A stretch of 33,311 bases of DNA from Gemmatimonadaceae bacterium (GTDB lineage Bacteria; Gemmatimonadota; Gemmatimonadetes; Gemmatimonadales; Gemmatimonadaceae): assembly GCA_025453855.1 (NCBI GenBank), contig JALOPO010000002.1:1-33311 (forward strand), given 5' to 3'. This document shows positions 1-10,395 of the stretch, piece after piece. The stretch's first letter is position 1. Each line of letters starts with the position of its first letter. Under the pieces are notes generated by a model. That model did no database searches, had not been told where the DNA came from, and worked only from the letters and a program-made list of their open reading frames with translations. Position numbers and translations under genes: made by a program.

Positions 1-926
1 AAGCGGAGGAGCGCGTCGGCGAGGTCGAGGCCGCGCTGGTAGCGGTCGCCGGCGCTCTTCTGCAGGCACTTCATGGTGATCAGCGCGAGCGCGGGCGGGA
101 TCGCGGGGGCGGCCACGTCGATCGGGACGGGCTGCTCGTGCACGTGCTTGTAGCCCACGGCGTACGAGTCGTCGCCATCGAACGGCGGCGTACCGGCGAT
201 CATCTCGTAGAGCATCACGCCGCAGGCGTAGACGTCGCTGCGCCCATCGACCGCCTTCCCCATCGCCTGCTCGGGCGACATGTAGTGCGGCGTCCCCATC
301 GCGCGCCCCTCGCCGGTGAGGCGCTGGTGGAAGCCCGCGGTGGCGATGCCGAAGTCGGTGATGCAGGCGGCGCCGTCGGCGTCGAAGAGGACGTTGTCGG
401 GCTTCACGTCGCGGTGCACGATCCCGTGCCGGTGCGCGTGGTCGAGCCCCGCCGCCACCTGCGCCACGATCGCCGCGCTCTCCACCGGGTTCACGGTGCG
501 ATGCCGCGCGAGGCGATCGGCGAGCGAGCCGCCGGCGAGGAACGGGAGCACGACGAAGGTGCTGTCGGTCGTCGTGCCCGCGTCGAGGATCGCGCAGACG
601 TGCGGGTGCGTGAGCCGGCTCGCCGCCTCGGCCTCGCGGCGGAAGCGCTCGCGCATCTCCGGGTCGCGCGCGAGATGGCTGTAGAGGACCTTGATCACCA
701 CCCGCCGGCCGAGCGCGACGTGGCGCGCCTCGTAGACGTGCGCCATCCCGCCCGAGGCCAGCCGCCGCACGATCGCGTAGCGGCCACCGGTGGCGCGCCG
801 GAGCGCGCCGATCTCGCTGTCGGGGACATCGGCCGGGGGCGCGGCGACGTCGGGGAGCGCGACGCCGCAGCGCACGCAGCGCGGCGCGGCGGCGCGGTTC
901 CAGGTGCCGCAGTCGGGACAGAACAT
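1..926 (-). CDS. Serine/threonine protein kinase with N-terminal zinc ribbon (3' end truncated by window edge)
   Basis: Own reverse-strand translation from ATG at 926: MFCPDCGTWNRAAAPRCVRCGVALPD... (CxxC...CxxC ribbon), then GGMAHVYEARH, VVIKVL, HRDVKPDNVLFD, DFGIA, GTPHYMSPEQ. Absent from the ORF track because it runs off the edge. Confidence 0.93.
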   Translation of the reverse strand, partial: MFCPDCGTWNRAAAPRCVRCGVALPDVAAPPADVPDSEIGALRRATGGRYAIVRRLASGGMAHVYEARHVALGRRVVIKVLYSHLARDPEMRERFRREAEAASRLTHPHVCAILDAGTTTDSTFVVLPFLAGGSLADRLARHRTVNPVESAAIVAQVAAGLDHAHRHGIVHRDVKPDNVLFDADGAACITDFGIATAGFHQRLTGEGRAMGTPHYMSPEQAMGKAVDGRSDVYACGVMLYEMIAGTPPFDGDDSYAVGYKHVHEQPVPIDVAAPAIPPALALITMKCLQKSAGDRYQRGLDLADALLR

Positions 927-937
927 GCCGGGTGGGG

Positions 938-1603
938 TCAGGCGGTGAACTGCAGCTTCACGAAATCATAGGGGGGCCAGGGGCCGGTGAGGCGGAGGAC
1001 CAGGCCGGGGGACCGCTCGTCCTCGGCGGCCACCTCGGCCGCGAAGGCGTCCCACCGACCCCGCTCCACGAGAAAGGCCTCGGTGGCGATGGTGGTGCCG
1101 TCGCCGACCGCGCCCCCCGTGATCGGGACCGCCGCCACAGCATGACGACGGAGGATGCGGAACGATTCGGCCGCGGCCGCCGACGGGGGGAGGACGGCCG
1201 GATCGGAGCTCGCCCCGGCCAGGTCGCGACGGGCCGTCACGCGGGCCATGGTGCGCCCGTCGACGTGGGCGAGCGCCTCGGCGAGGGCGCTGGCGTGGAG
1301 CTCGAGCCACTGGGAGAGCGCCCCCGCCGACCGGAACTGGGTGCAGGGGGGCGCCGGCACGACCGAACCCGCCGCGGCCAGCGCCGCCACGTCCTCGTGA
1401 TGCTGCAGGTAGGTGGCGTCGTCGGCACCCGGACGACTGGTGGACGGCCGCGCCACGACCGCGATCTCACGGAAGGTGATCAGGTGCAGCGCGGGGCGCT
1501 CGACGGCGATCCGCTCGGCGTCGCGCGCGTGGACGATCCCCACGAGCCGGAGGGCGGCGCGCACCGGGGCGCTGCCGACGGGCGTCGGCGCCGACGGGGT
1601 CAC
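938..1603 (-). CDS. GvpL/GvpF-family (gas vesicle protein-like) protein
   Basis: C-terminus GLVLRLTGPWPPYDFVKLQF matches the LTGPWPPYsFV signature of GvpF/L; N-terminal part ...RLVGIVHARD. Start set to the GTG at 1603, which overlaps the corA stop (GTGA). Confidence 0.75.
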   Translation of the reverse strand: MTPSAPTPVGSAPVRAALRLVGIVHARDAERIAVERPALHLITFREIAVVARPSTSRPGADDATYLQHHEDVAALAAAGSVVPAPPCTQFRSAGALSQWLELHASALAEALAHVDGRTMARVTARRDLAGASSDPAVLPPSAAAAESFRILRRHAVAAVPITGGAVGDGTTIATEAFLVERGRWDAFAAEVAAEDERSPGLVLRLTGPWPPYDFVKLQFTA

Positions 1604-2763
1604 AGGAGCTCCCAGCGCCGCAGGAGCCAGACGAGGCCGGCGCCGAGGCCGAGCTGCAGTGCGAGCATGATCCAGAAGCCGTAGGGCGAGTGCGAGAGCG
1701 GGATCCGCTCGAAGTTCATCCCCCACATCCCGCTCACCACCACGAACGGGACGCTGAGCGTCGCGATCACGCTCAGCCCCTTCGTCACCTGGCCCAGGCG
1801 GTTGGAGACCTGCGACAGGTACGAGTCCATGACGTTGCTCAGGAGCTCGCGGTACATGTCGATGCCGTCGTTGATGCGGAGGACGTGGTCGTAGACGTCG
1901 CGGTAGTAGAGCTGCGTCTCGGGGGTGAGCCAGGGCGTGGGGCGCGACGACAGCGCGTTGAAGACGTCGCGCTGCGGCGCGAGGTGGCGGCGCATGGCGA
2001 GCACGAGGCGCTTGACGGCGAAGACGTCGGCCAGCGAGTCCTGGTCGAAGCGCTGGTAGATGCGCTCCTCGATCCCGTCGAGGAAGTCGTCGAGCCGCTC
2101 GAGCACGGGGAAGTACGCGTCGACCGCCTGGTCGAGCATCTCGTGCATGAGGCGCTCGACGCCGCGGTCGAGGAGCTCGGGATTGGCCTGCACGCGCGCC
2201 GCCACCTCGTCGATCACCTCGGTGGGGCCGTAATGCGTGGTGACGAGGAGCGTGCGCGAGAGCCAGCAGGCGAGGTTGAAGGTCTCGACGTCGTACGGAT
2301 CGTCGGTGTCGTCGCAGAAGCGCAGCCCGCGCACGATCACGAAGAGCCCCGACTTGTACTCGTCGATCTTCACGCGGCTCTGCGGGTTGAGGCAGTCCTC
2401 GACGGCCAGCGGGTGCATGTCGAAGACCTTCTCGAGGAGCGCGACCTGGTGCCGGCTCGACGTGTCGATGTCGACCCAGAGGCGCGCGTCACCCGGGTCG
2501 CGCACGACCGCGCGAAGGTCGGACGGGTGCATCGTGCACTCGAGCCCCTGGCCCGGTCGGTGCAGGAAGATCCGCGGGACGCTCGACGGCACGGGACGCG
2601 GCCGCGGCTCGACGGCCTCCTGTCCCGGCGTCGACGTGCCATCCGCCGACGCACCGTTGGGAGGGGCCGACGCCGCAGCACGCTCGCGGCGCCCCTCGCC
2701 GCGTCGCGCGCGCGGCACGCCGAAGCGCAGGCGCGGTCGCCCCTTGGGGCCGCGTGGACTCAT
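1600..2763 (-). CDS. corA: CorA-family magnesium/cobalt transporter
   Basis: 387 aa; C-terminal two-helix region with GMWGMNF (GMN motif) and a terminal hydrophobic helix; long alpha-helical N-terminal domain. Confidence 0.93.
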   Translation of the reverse strand: MSPRGPKGRPRLRFGVPRARRGEGRRERAAASAPPNGASADGTSTPGQEAVEPRPRPVPSSVPRIFLHRPGQGLECTMHPSDLRAVVRDPGDARLWVDIDTSSRHQVALLEKVFDMHPLAVEDCLNPQSRVKIDEYKSGLFVIVRGLRFCDDTDDPYDVETFNLACWLSRTLLVTTHYGPTEVIDEVAARVQANPELLDRGVERLMHEMLDQAVDAYFPVLERLDDFLDGIEERIYQRFDQDSLADVFAVKRLVLAMRRHLAPQRDVFNALSSRPTPWLTPETQLYYRDVYDHVLRINDGIDMYRELLSNVMDSYLSQVSNRLGQVTKGLSVIATLSVPFVVVSGMWGMNFERIPLSHSPYGFWIMLALQLGLGAGLVWLLRRWELL

Positions 2764-2822
2764 GCGGGGCGTCCCTCGTCGCGTGACGGCATGTCGGACA
2801 AGTTAGCGCGGCCGGTGCACAC

Positions 2823-3749
2823 TCACCGCAGCGCGCGCAGGTGCGTCACGCACGCCTCGCCCAGGCGCACCGGGTCGTAGCCACCCTCGAGGGAGCTCAC
2901 CACGCGACCACCACACCAGCGCTCCGCGCCATCGACGAGCAGCCGTGTCATCGTCGTCACGTCGTCGAGTTCGAGCGTGAAGGCGCCGAGCGGATCGCCG
3001 GCCAGGCAGTCGAAGCCGGCCGAGATGAGCACGAGCTCCGGCGTCCAGCCGTCGGTGGCGGCGTGCACGGCGGCGGCGAGCGCGTCGAGGTAGCGGGCGC
3101 GGGGGAGGTTCGGTCCCATGGGGACGTTCCACACGGTGCCGTGCGGCCCGCGATCGTCGGCCGCCCCGGTGCCCGGATACCAGGGCCACTGGTGCATGCT
3201 CACGAAGCGCACCCCCGCATCGTGCTCCACGAGCGCCTGCGTCCCGTTGCCATGGTGCACGTCCCAGTCGACGACGAGCACGCGCCCGAGCCCGTGCCGC
3301 TGCCGCGCGTAGAGCGCCCCGATGCCGACGTGGCCGAAGAGGCAGAAGCCCATCCCCGCATCGCGCAGCGCATGATGGCCGGGCGGGCGCACCGCGCAGA
3401 AGCTGCGCGTCGCCTCGCCGCTCAGCGCGAGGTCGATGCCGTCGAGCACCGCGCCGGTGGCGGCGGTCGCGGCATCCCACGACCCCTCGCTCACGCGCGT
3501 GTCGGGATCGAGCTCGCCGCCGCCAGCCGCCGCCAGGTCGCGCACGCGCGCCACGTACGCCGCATCGTGCGCGAGCGCGAGCTCGTCGACGGTCGCGTGC
3601 CGGCTCTCGCGATGCTGGATGGCATCGAAGAGCTCGAAGTCGTGCCGCAGCGCGCGCGGGATGGCACGCAGCCGCCCGACATGCTCGGCATGGTTCCAGC
3701 CGGTGTCGTGCCGACCGCAGTCGGAATGCGAGAGATAGGCGAGGCTCAT
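2823..3749 (-). CDS. Histone deacetylase-family protein (class II HDAC / acetoin utilization-like)
   Basis: RPPGHHA, VDWDVHHGNGTQ, ISAGFDCLAGDPLG and SLEGGYD motifs. Confidence 0.95.
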   Translation of the reverse strand: MSLAYLSHSDCGRHDTGWNHAEHVGRLRAIPRALRHDFELFDAIQHRESRHATVDELALAHDAAYVARVRDLAAAGGGELDPDTRVSEGSWDAATAATGAVLDGIDLALSGEATRSFCAVRPPGHHALRDAGMGFCLFGHVGIGALYARQRHGLGRVLVVDWDVHHGNGTQALVEHDAGVRFVSMHQWPWYPGTGAADDRGPHGTVWNVPMGPNLPRARYLDALAAAVHAATDGWTPELVLISAGFDCLAGDPLGAFTLELDDVTTMTRLLVDGAERWCGGRVVSSLEGGYDPVRLGEACVTHLRALR

Positions 3750-3837
3750 GGCGTGGCTGGCGCGGATGCCGGGAACGATATGCGGCGCACGGACATCGCA
3801 CGAATCGCGGTGGGCGGTCGCGACGATGCCGCGCGCA

Positions 3838-5184
3838 TCAGGCGACGCCCGCGAGCCGACGGAGCACCCACGCCCCCGCGAGCGACAGGAGCGCGATCAC
3901 GGCGAGGAGGCGCGGCTCGGGGCGCCACGGTGCGCGCGCGGGTGCGACGGGGGCAGCGACCACGCGCGGCAGGCCGATGGTCGCGGCGAGCGTCGCCACG
4001 GGTGCCGCGTCGAGCGAGTCATGCAGCACGTCACGCACCGTGTGGGCGAGCGGCGGCGTGCGCGCCACGCCCGCGACGAGCGCCGACCACCAGCGACGGT
4101 GCGCGGCCGGTGCATCGTCGGCGCCGGCCATCCGCCAGCGCCACGAGTCCTCGTACCCCACCTGCACCACCCGTCCCGCGACATGTCGGGCGGCAGCGAT
4201 CGCGATGGCGCCATCGCGCGACTCGATCGGCACGGCGCGCGCACCCGTCACCACCGGCACCAGGTCGAGCCCGTGGCGTGGCTCGTCCTCGCTCGCCTCG
4301 GCGCCGGCCTCGCCACGCACGCGCGCACCGGGCGCACCCGCCCTAACCCCAAGCAGCGCGCCGCTCGCGGCGGCCGAGCCGACGAGCACCGCGCCGCCAC
4401 CGCCGCGCACGAAGTCGGGGATCGCCCGCAGCACCGCGGGCGCGGCCCCGTCGAGCGCGATCACCGCCGCGTGACGCGCACTGTCGAGCTGCGTGCTCCC
4501 CTGCCGCACCGCGACGGTGGGGGCGACGTCGAGCAGCGCATCGACCTGCCACCCCGCCTCCTCGAGCGCGGCGATCACGAAGCGCGACTCCCACCCGGCG
4601 CGACCGGCGACGAGGACGCGTGTGCCGGGGGTGATGGTGTGCACCGGCGCCGTCGCCCGCACGCCGTGCGCGCGCGCCACGACCAGCGACGCGAGCGAGG
4701 CCGCGCGCAGCAGCGTCGGCGCGCGCAGGCTGTCGAGCGCACCGGCGGCATCGGCGATGGCGACGATCGTGCCCGTGTCGCCCGCGACCACGAGCGATGC
4801 CGATGCGGCGGGCCCCTCCACGCGTCGCGCGGCGACGGCGATCGCCGGGAGCGGCGCCGCCGTGCGCAGCGCGAGCGGATGGCCCGCGCCGGCGAGCGCG
4901 CGGAGCGTCATCGTCGCGCGCAGCGCGGGCGCGCCGTCGAGCGTCACCTGCAGCGTCTCGCCCGGTGCGGCGGCGACCAGCGTCGCGAGTGCATCGCGCA
5001 TGCGGCCGAGCGGCGCGTCGAGCACCAGCGAGTCGCCGCGCACGCGCACGGCGGGCACCGGCGACGACGCGGGCGTGGCGAGCGCCCATGCGCACACGGC
5101 CGCCGCGGTCACGCCGATCGCCTGCAACGCGGTGGCGATGGTGGGCAGCGTGCGCCGCGGCGCGGCGTCAGCGCGTGAGGGCAT
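3838..5184 (-). CDS. Membrane-anchored protein with glutamine amidotransferase-like domain (aerotolerance-operon type)
   Basis: N-terminal TM, GRAGWESRFVIAALEEAGWQVDAL...VIALDGAAPAVLRAIPDFVRGGGGAVLVGS, C-terminal TM; position after DUF4159 in a MoxR/DUF58 cluster. Confidence 0.6.
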   Translation of the reverse strand: MPSRADAAPRRTLPTIATALQAIGVTAAAVCAWALATPASSPVPAVRVRGDSLVLDAPLGRMRDALATLVAAAPGETLQVTLDGAPALRATMTLRALAGAGHPLALRTAAPLPAIAVAARRVEGPAASASLVVAGDTGTIVAIADAAGALDSLRAPTLLRAASLASLVVARAHGVRATAPVHTITPGTRVLVAGRAGWESRFVIAALEEAGWQVDALLDVAPTVAVRQGSTQLDSARHAAVIALDGAAPAVLRAIPDFVRGGGGAVLVGSAAASGALLGVRAGAPGARVRGEAGAEASEDEPRHGLDLVPVVTGARAVPIESRDGAIAIAAARHVAGRVVQVGYEDSWRWRMAGADDAPAAHRRWWSALVAGVARTPPLAHTVRDVLHDSLDAAPVATLAATIGLPRVVAAPVAPARAPWRPEPRLLAVIALLSLAGAWVLRRLAGVA

Positions 5185-5818
5185 AGACGACGAGGTTCAC
5201 GCCGAACCGCACGTTGTCGACGCTCAGGAACTTCCGGTTCTCGGGGTGGAAGCTCCACTCCGAGCTGTAGTCCTTGTTGCTGTAGATCACGCGCAGGCGC
5301 CCGTCACGCTCCGCGCCGAGGAGCTGCTCGTGCACGAGGTTGTCGCCCCAGCCATTGAGCTCGTGCGAGGTGTTCGGCGGGCCGTTCTCGAAGCGGAAGA
5401 AGCTGCGGTAGAGCGCGTGCGTGTTCGGGATCGGGCGCAGCGCGCCGGTCACGCGCGCCAGCTCCTCGGTGCAGGTGCGATGGAAGGGGCCATCGACGTC
5501 GTGGTTGTGATCGTCCACGAAGAGGAGCCCGCCGCGATCGAGGTAGCGCCCGAGCATGGTGCGCTCGGCCGCCGTGAAGCGCACCGGCAGGTGCCCGGTG
5601 AGGAAGGCGAGCGGATGCCGCAGCAGCGCCTCGGAGGCGAGCGGCACCACCGTGCCCGACGGCGCGACATCGATGCGCGTGAACCGCGCGACGGCGTCGA
5701 TCACGTTGGCCGCCACGAGCGGCGCCGAGTCCCAGTCGCCCGACTCGTACTGCACCGTGGCGAAGGTGAAGCGGTCTCCCGTGGCGAGCGGCGACCCGCC
5801 GTGCGCGCGCGCGGTCAT
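5168..5818 (-). CDS. DUF4159 domain-containing protein
   Basis: FATVQYESGDWDSAPLVAANVIDAV, RYLDRGGLLFVDDHNHD, YSNKDYSSEWSFHPENRKFLSVDNVRFGVNLVVYALTR, typical of DUF4159. Confidence 0.85.
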   Translation of the reverse strand: MTARAHGGSPLATGDRFTFATVQYESGDWDSAPLVAANVIDAVARFTRIDVAPSGTVVPLASEALLRHPLAFLTGHLPVRFTAAERTMLGRYLDRGGLLFVDDHNHDVDGPFHRTCTEELARVTGALRPIPNTHALYRSFFRFENGPPNTSHELNGWGDNLVHEQLLGAERDGRLRVIYSNKDYSSEWSFHPENRKFLSVDNVRFGVNLVVYALTR

Positions 5819-8019
5819 GGCGCTCCCGTGCTCCAGAGCGGCGTGGCATCACCCCGCACCGGCACCAGTGCCGCGGCACGGCGTGCCCGCTGCAGCGCGG
5901 TCGTCGCATCGGCGCCGGTGGCGAGTGCGCCCAGCGCATCGTCGAGTGCGCGGGCGAGCACCGGGCGCGCCGCGAGCGCATCGAGGCGGAGGAGGCGCAG
6001 CGAGTCGGTGCCGGCGCGCGGCACACGCGCCAGGAGGACGAGCGCGCGATCGAGACGCGTGGCGAGCGCCGCGCCGGCGTCGGGGCGCGCCGGGAGCGGG
6101 GTGCGCGCATCGGCGCGTGCGCTGTCGGTGCCGGTGAGGCGGATCTTCGCGATGTCGACGAGCACCGCCGGCGGTGCGCCGCGCAGGTAGAGCCGCTCGG
6201 CCGCGCGCGCGCGCTGGATCGCGGCCACCGCGCGGCGCATCGGCGCGATGGCCGACGCCGGCTCGGCGCCGTCGAGCGCACGCGACGCGTCCCACATCGC
6301 GTTGTACGCCTCGAGCAGCGGGCGATTCACCGCCACCACCGGCGTCTCGTCACCGTGATCGTCGAGCGTGGCGTTGATCGCGGTGGCCCGTTCGGCCGCC
6401 TTGAGCACCGCCTCGGGGGTGCGCGGCTGCTGGAGCTGCGCGAGCTCGCTGGCGGTGTGGTCGTGGCCGTCGCCGGCGAAGTGCGCATGCTCGCCGCCGG
6501 GCGTGTCGCCGGTGCGCATGAAGATCACCGCCCCGACCTGTCGGCGCAGCCGCCCCTGCTGTGCACCGATCCGCCGCGACTCCGCCACGACCGCGTCGCG
6601 CGCGAGCGTGCGCTGTCGCGCGACCAGCCTTTCGGTGAGCAGGAGGAGCATGCGCTGGCTGATCACGCTCGTGTCGACCGGCGACGGCGGGAGCTGCTCG
6701 ACGGCCACCGAGTCGCCCTCGTCGCTGCGCGGGATGCGGATCACGCGCGTGTCGCTGGTGCCGAGCTGCGCGCCGCGCACCGCGTTGCCGTCGCGCGCGG
6801 CGAGGCGCACGTGGAGCACGTCGCCCGGCTTCACGCCCAGCGCGCCCAGGTCGAGTGTTCCCTGCACCGCGACGTCGCGGTCGAGCGCGCCGGTTCGCGC
6901 GCCGAGGACGCCGGTGCGCGCGGCGAACTGCTCGCCGCCGCCGGTGGTGAGGATCCACTCGAGGCGTGCGTCGGCGATGCCGATGTCGTCGTGCGCGCGG
7001 CCGCGGAGCGCGATGGTGGCGGTGGTGTCGCGCGTGACCACGTCGGTGGCCGGGAGGTCGAGCGAGGCCTCGGGGACGCTGTCCGGCCGCGCGGCGATGG
7101 TGAGCGAGCGTTCGGTGATGCCGTCGGCAAGGAGGACGGCGACGGGCTGCGCGCCGACGCGGACGACGGCGCGCCACGCCTCGTCGCTCCGCTCGAGCGT
7201 CACCGCACGTGCGCCCGCGGTGTCGCCGGCTTCGCGCACGCGCAGCACGACGCGCGCCGCACCGGCCGCGCCCTCGATCTCGAGGCGCGTCCCCTCGATC
7301 GCCTCGACCACGCCGCCGTCGAGCGCGACCGGTCGATCCGGGGCACGCGTGTACGCGGGCGGGACGAGGCGCGCCGTGATCGCGACCGCGCCCGGCGGGA
7401 GCGTGGCGATCGCCGACGGCGGCACGGGTGCACCGCGCATGATCGCCGCGCCGGCATCGGAGCGTTCGCGCCAGGGCCAGAGCGCGAGCGCGAAGCCGGC
7501 CACGGCCGCGCCGAGCATGGTGAGCGACTGGCGGAGTCGCGCACGCGCGATCGTGGCGGCGGGCGCATGCCAGGGCACCGCGCGCACGAACGGCTCGAGG
7601 CGGGCGCGCTCGGCGGGCGACGCGTCGGCGAGGGTGACGAGCGCATAGCGGAGCCGCGGCTCGGCGCGTTCGACCCAGAGCGCGGCATCGGTGGCGGTGA
7701 CGCGCTGGCGCGCGCCGCGACGGATCGGCGTCACGATCCCGATCGCGCCGGTGACGATCGCGACGATCGCCACGCCGGTGCGCGAGGGGACGCCGAGCAC
7801 GATGTGCGAGAGCGCGAGCACGAGCACCGGGAGCAGCGCCCAGGCGAGCGCGATGGCGACGAGGCGCAGCGCGCGCGCGCGGCCGAGGAGGCGTGCGAGC
7901 GCGGCGAGCTGCACGTGCGGATCGGACGCATCGTCGCGCAGCGTCCCGCGTGGCGACGGGCGCGGCGACGCGCTGCTCGCGGTGGCGAGCGGCGATGGCT
8001 CGAAGGGCGTGGCGGTCAT
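5815..8019 (-). CDS. DUF4175-like large membrane protein
   Basis: ATG at 8019 (MTATPFEPSPL...) overlaps the upstream stop as ATGA; two to three N-terminal TMs, Ig-like central region, long charged C-terminal part; next to DUF4159. Confidence 0.6.
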   Translation of the reverse strand: MTATPFEPSPLATASSASPRPSPRGTLRDDASDPHVQLAALARLLGRARALRLVAIALAWALLPVLVLALSHIVLGVPSRTGVAIVAIVTGAIGIVTPIRRGARQRVTATDAALWVERAEPRLRYALVTLADASPAERARLEPFVRAVPWHAPAATIARARLRQSLTMLGAAVAGFALALWPWRERSDAGAAIMRGAPVPPSAIATLPPGAVAITARLVPPAYTRAPDRPVALDGGVVEAIEGTRLEIEGAAGAARVVLRVREAGDTAGARAVTLERSDEAWRAVVRVGAQPVAVLLADGITERSLTIAARPDSVPEASLDLPATDVVTRDTTATIALRGRAHDDIGIADARLEWILTTGGGEQFAARTGVLGARTGALDRDVAVQGTLDLGALGVKPGDVLHVRLAARDGNAVRGAQLGTSDTRVIRIPRSDEGDSVAVEQLPPSPVDTSVISQRMLLLLTERLVARQRTLARDAVVAESRRIGAQQGRLRRQVGAVIFMRTGDTPGGEHAHFAGDGHDHTASELAQLQQPRTPEAVLKAAERATAINATLDDHGDETPVVAVNRPLLEAYNAMWDASRALDGAEPASAIAPMRRAVAAIQRARAAERLYLRGAPPAVLVDIAKIRLTGTDSARADARTPLPARPDAGAALATRLDRALVLLARVPRAGTDSLRLLRLDALAARPVLARALDDALGALATGADATTALQRARRAAALVPVRGDATPLWSTGAP

Positions 8020-9411
8020 CGCGTCAGCGCCTCGTCGCCGGGCGACGCGTCGGTCGCGGCCACCTCGCGACGACCGGTGAGGCGGCGGCGCAGCAGCGGC
8101 TCGACAGCCGCGAGGAGCGCGGCTGCACCGACGAGCCACGGCGCCCACACGGCGCGTTGCGTGGTGACGAGCGTGGCGCGTGTCACGGGGGTGAGTGCGC
8201 CGGGCGCGGCGGCGAGCGCCGCGAGCGCGCGATCGTCCAGCACGGGGACCGGCGCGTCGCACGGGCGCGCCAGCCGCGCGATGGCGTGACGCGCCTCCGG
8301 CGTGATGGCGGCGTCGCCGCGCGAGGGAAGGCCGATCTCCACGAAGCGAGTGCAGCCGCCATGCGGTCCGCGGAGCTCGACCGCAGCAGGGGATCCGTCG
8401 CGCCACCACGCGATCACGTTCGTCCACTGAAAGAGCGGCGGCTCGACTCGACGCCCGCGCGCGAGCGGCGCGACCCAGACGGTTCCGTCATCGAGGCGAA
8501 CGGCATCGAGATCGGCGCGGACGGAATCCGGAGCTGGCATCCACAGGATCCGCGTGGCCGTCGAGTCGCGACCGTCTTCGAACGTGGTGCGGCCCAGCGT
8601 CACGCGCGCGCCGCCCGGCACGCGCGGCACAATGCCCGCAGCCACCGGGTCGTCCGGTAGGGCTGGCGCCATGTACAGCATGGTGATCGAGCCAGGTGTC
8701 GTGTCGCCCGCCGGCGCCGCACTCGCGACGCGCACCATTGCGAGTCGCTCCGGTAGCAGTGCGCGCAACTGCCGGGTGGCGGCGGTCACCGCATCGGCGT
8801 GGAACGGCGAGACGACGGTGAACGCGAGCGTGTCGGCATCACGCGCGAGCGAATCGCGAATGCGGGCGAGCACCGCGAGCGCGACATCGAGCCGCGAAGG
8901 CAGGAACCGGCGCGGTAGACGAACGGGTGGGTGCGGTGGGAAGACGAACCGCTTGCCCACGGCGCTGGCCGGGCGTGCCTGCGAGACGGAATCCCGCCAT
9001 GCGCGCGCCAGCGAATCCGCATCCGGCGGATCGCGCCGCGCCATGCTGTCCGCGCGCCATGCCGCCACCGACTGCACCCGCGCCGCCGTGTCGAAGTCGA
9101 TCACCGCATCGCGCGCATCGAGCCCGCGCACCGCCGCCATCCGCGCCCCCTCGCTCGCTCGCGCATCGAGCAGCACCACGCGCCGCACGCGCACCGACTC
9201 GCCCGCCGGGACGCACTGCGCCGCCCCGAGGCCGAGCAGCGCCAGCACGAGCACCCGCAGCACGAGGAGCCAGGGATCGCGCGGCCGGCGCACGAGCGCC
9301 CGCGCATCGAGGTCGCCGGCGGGGAGGAAGCGCGCCGAGCAGGTGCGCGAGCACCGTCGCCAGCGCCGCCACACCGGCGACCCCGAGCAGCAGCGGCGCG
9401 AGCCACGTCAT
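8016..9411 (-). pseudogene. BatA-like (N-terminal BatA domain) membrane protein, apparently frameshifted near its N-terminus
   Basis: The 9411 start (MTWLAPLLLGVAGVAALATVLAHLL) overlaps the DUF58 stop as ATGA, but the continuation (ARFLPAGDLDARALVRRPRDPWLLVLRVLVLALLGLG...) is in another frame (ORF 8016..9374). Confidence 0.65.
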
Positions 9412-10391
9412 GCGCGTCCCACGGTCACCGGCGTGCCCGCCGCACGCGCGGGCGCCGCACCGTCCGGCGACGCCGGCTCGCGTCCCGTCGCATCGCGCGC
9501 CGCCGCCAGCCGCCGCACCCACGTGGCCGCCGGGAGCGCATCGTCGACCTCGAGGTAGCGCGCGCCGATCCGCTGCCACGCCGCGCGCTCCTCGGCGCGC
9601 CACGCGGCGAAGGTCGCGTCGTGCGCGAGTGCCGCCGTGCGCGCGAGCGGCCGCCGCAGCCCATCATCCTCGGGATCGACGGCGATCGCCCCCGCCATCG
9701 CGAGTGCGCGCTCGCCGGCAGCCACCACGTGCGCCACGTGCAGCTCGGTCCCGTGCGCCACCAGCGTCGCCGCCGCCGCGCGCATCGCGTCGGCATCGCC
9801 GAGCAGGTCGCTCACGATCACCACGCGCGCGACCGCACGCTGCGGGGCGAGGAGCGGCGCGCACGCGGCGTCGCCGGCGGGTGCGGTCGCATCGAGCACG
9901 CGCATCAGCTCGCGCACCACGTCGCCGCGGCCGCGCGGGGCGAGGCGCAGCGACGCGTCGGCGTGCGCGATCGCGAGCCCCACCGGGTCGCCGGCCGCGC
10001 GCGCGATCGCCGCCACGCCGATCGTCACGTGCCGCGCGACGCGCCACTTGCCCGCACCGCCCGGCGGCGCCGCCATCGACGCGCTCGCGTCGACCACCAG
10101 CAGCGTCGGCGCGATGCTCGACGAGGGGGCGAGGCGGATGTACGCGCGCTCGGTGCGCGCCAGCAGCTTCCAGTCGAGGCGGCGCGGATCGTCGCCCTGC
10201 CGGTACGGCCGATGCGCCATCACCTCCATGCTCGGCGCGGTGCGTCGCGCCTCGTGCGCGCCGGTGACGGCGTGCGGCGGCCGGCGATCGGCGCGCCAGC
10301 GGATCCCGCGCACGGCGTCGAGGAGCGCGCCGTACTCGTGCGCGGCGCGCGTCGCCTCGTTCGTCGCGCTCTCGCCACGCCGCGCCGTCAT
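9408..10391 (-). CDS. DUF58 domain-containing protein
   Basis: MEVMAHRPYRQGDDPRRLDWKLLARTERAYIRLAPSSS...LLVVDASASM; directly after MoxR. Confidence 0.9.
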   Translation of the reverse strand: MTARRGESATNEATRAAHEYGALLDAVRGIRWRADRRPPHAVTGAHEARRTAPSMEVMAHRPYRQGDDPRRLDWKLLARTERAYIRLAPSSSIAPTLLVVDASASMAAPPGGAGKWRVARHVTIGVAAIARAAGDPVGLAIAHADASLRLAPRGRGDVVRELMRVLDATAPAGDAACAPLLAPQRAVARVVIVSDLLGDADAMRAAAATLVAHGTELHVAHVVAAGERALAMAGAIAVDPEDDGLRRPLARTAALAHDATFAAWRAEERAAWQRIGARYLEVDDALPAATWVRRLAAARDATGREPASPDGAAPARAAGTPVTVGRA

Positions 10392-10395
10392 GCGC

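Noticed and set aside
2823-3749. HDAC-like protein as an exotic eukaryote-like system
   Set aside because: HDAC/AcuC-family deacetylases are common in bacteria; no unusual domain or context.
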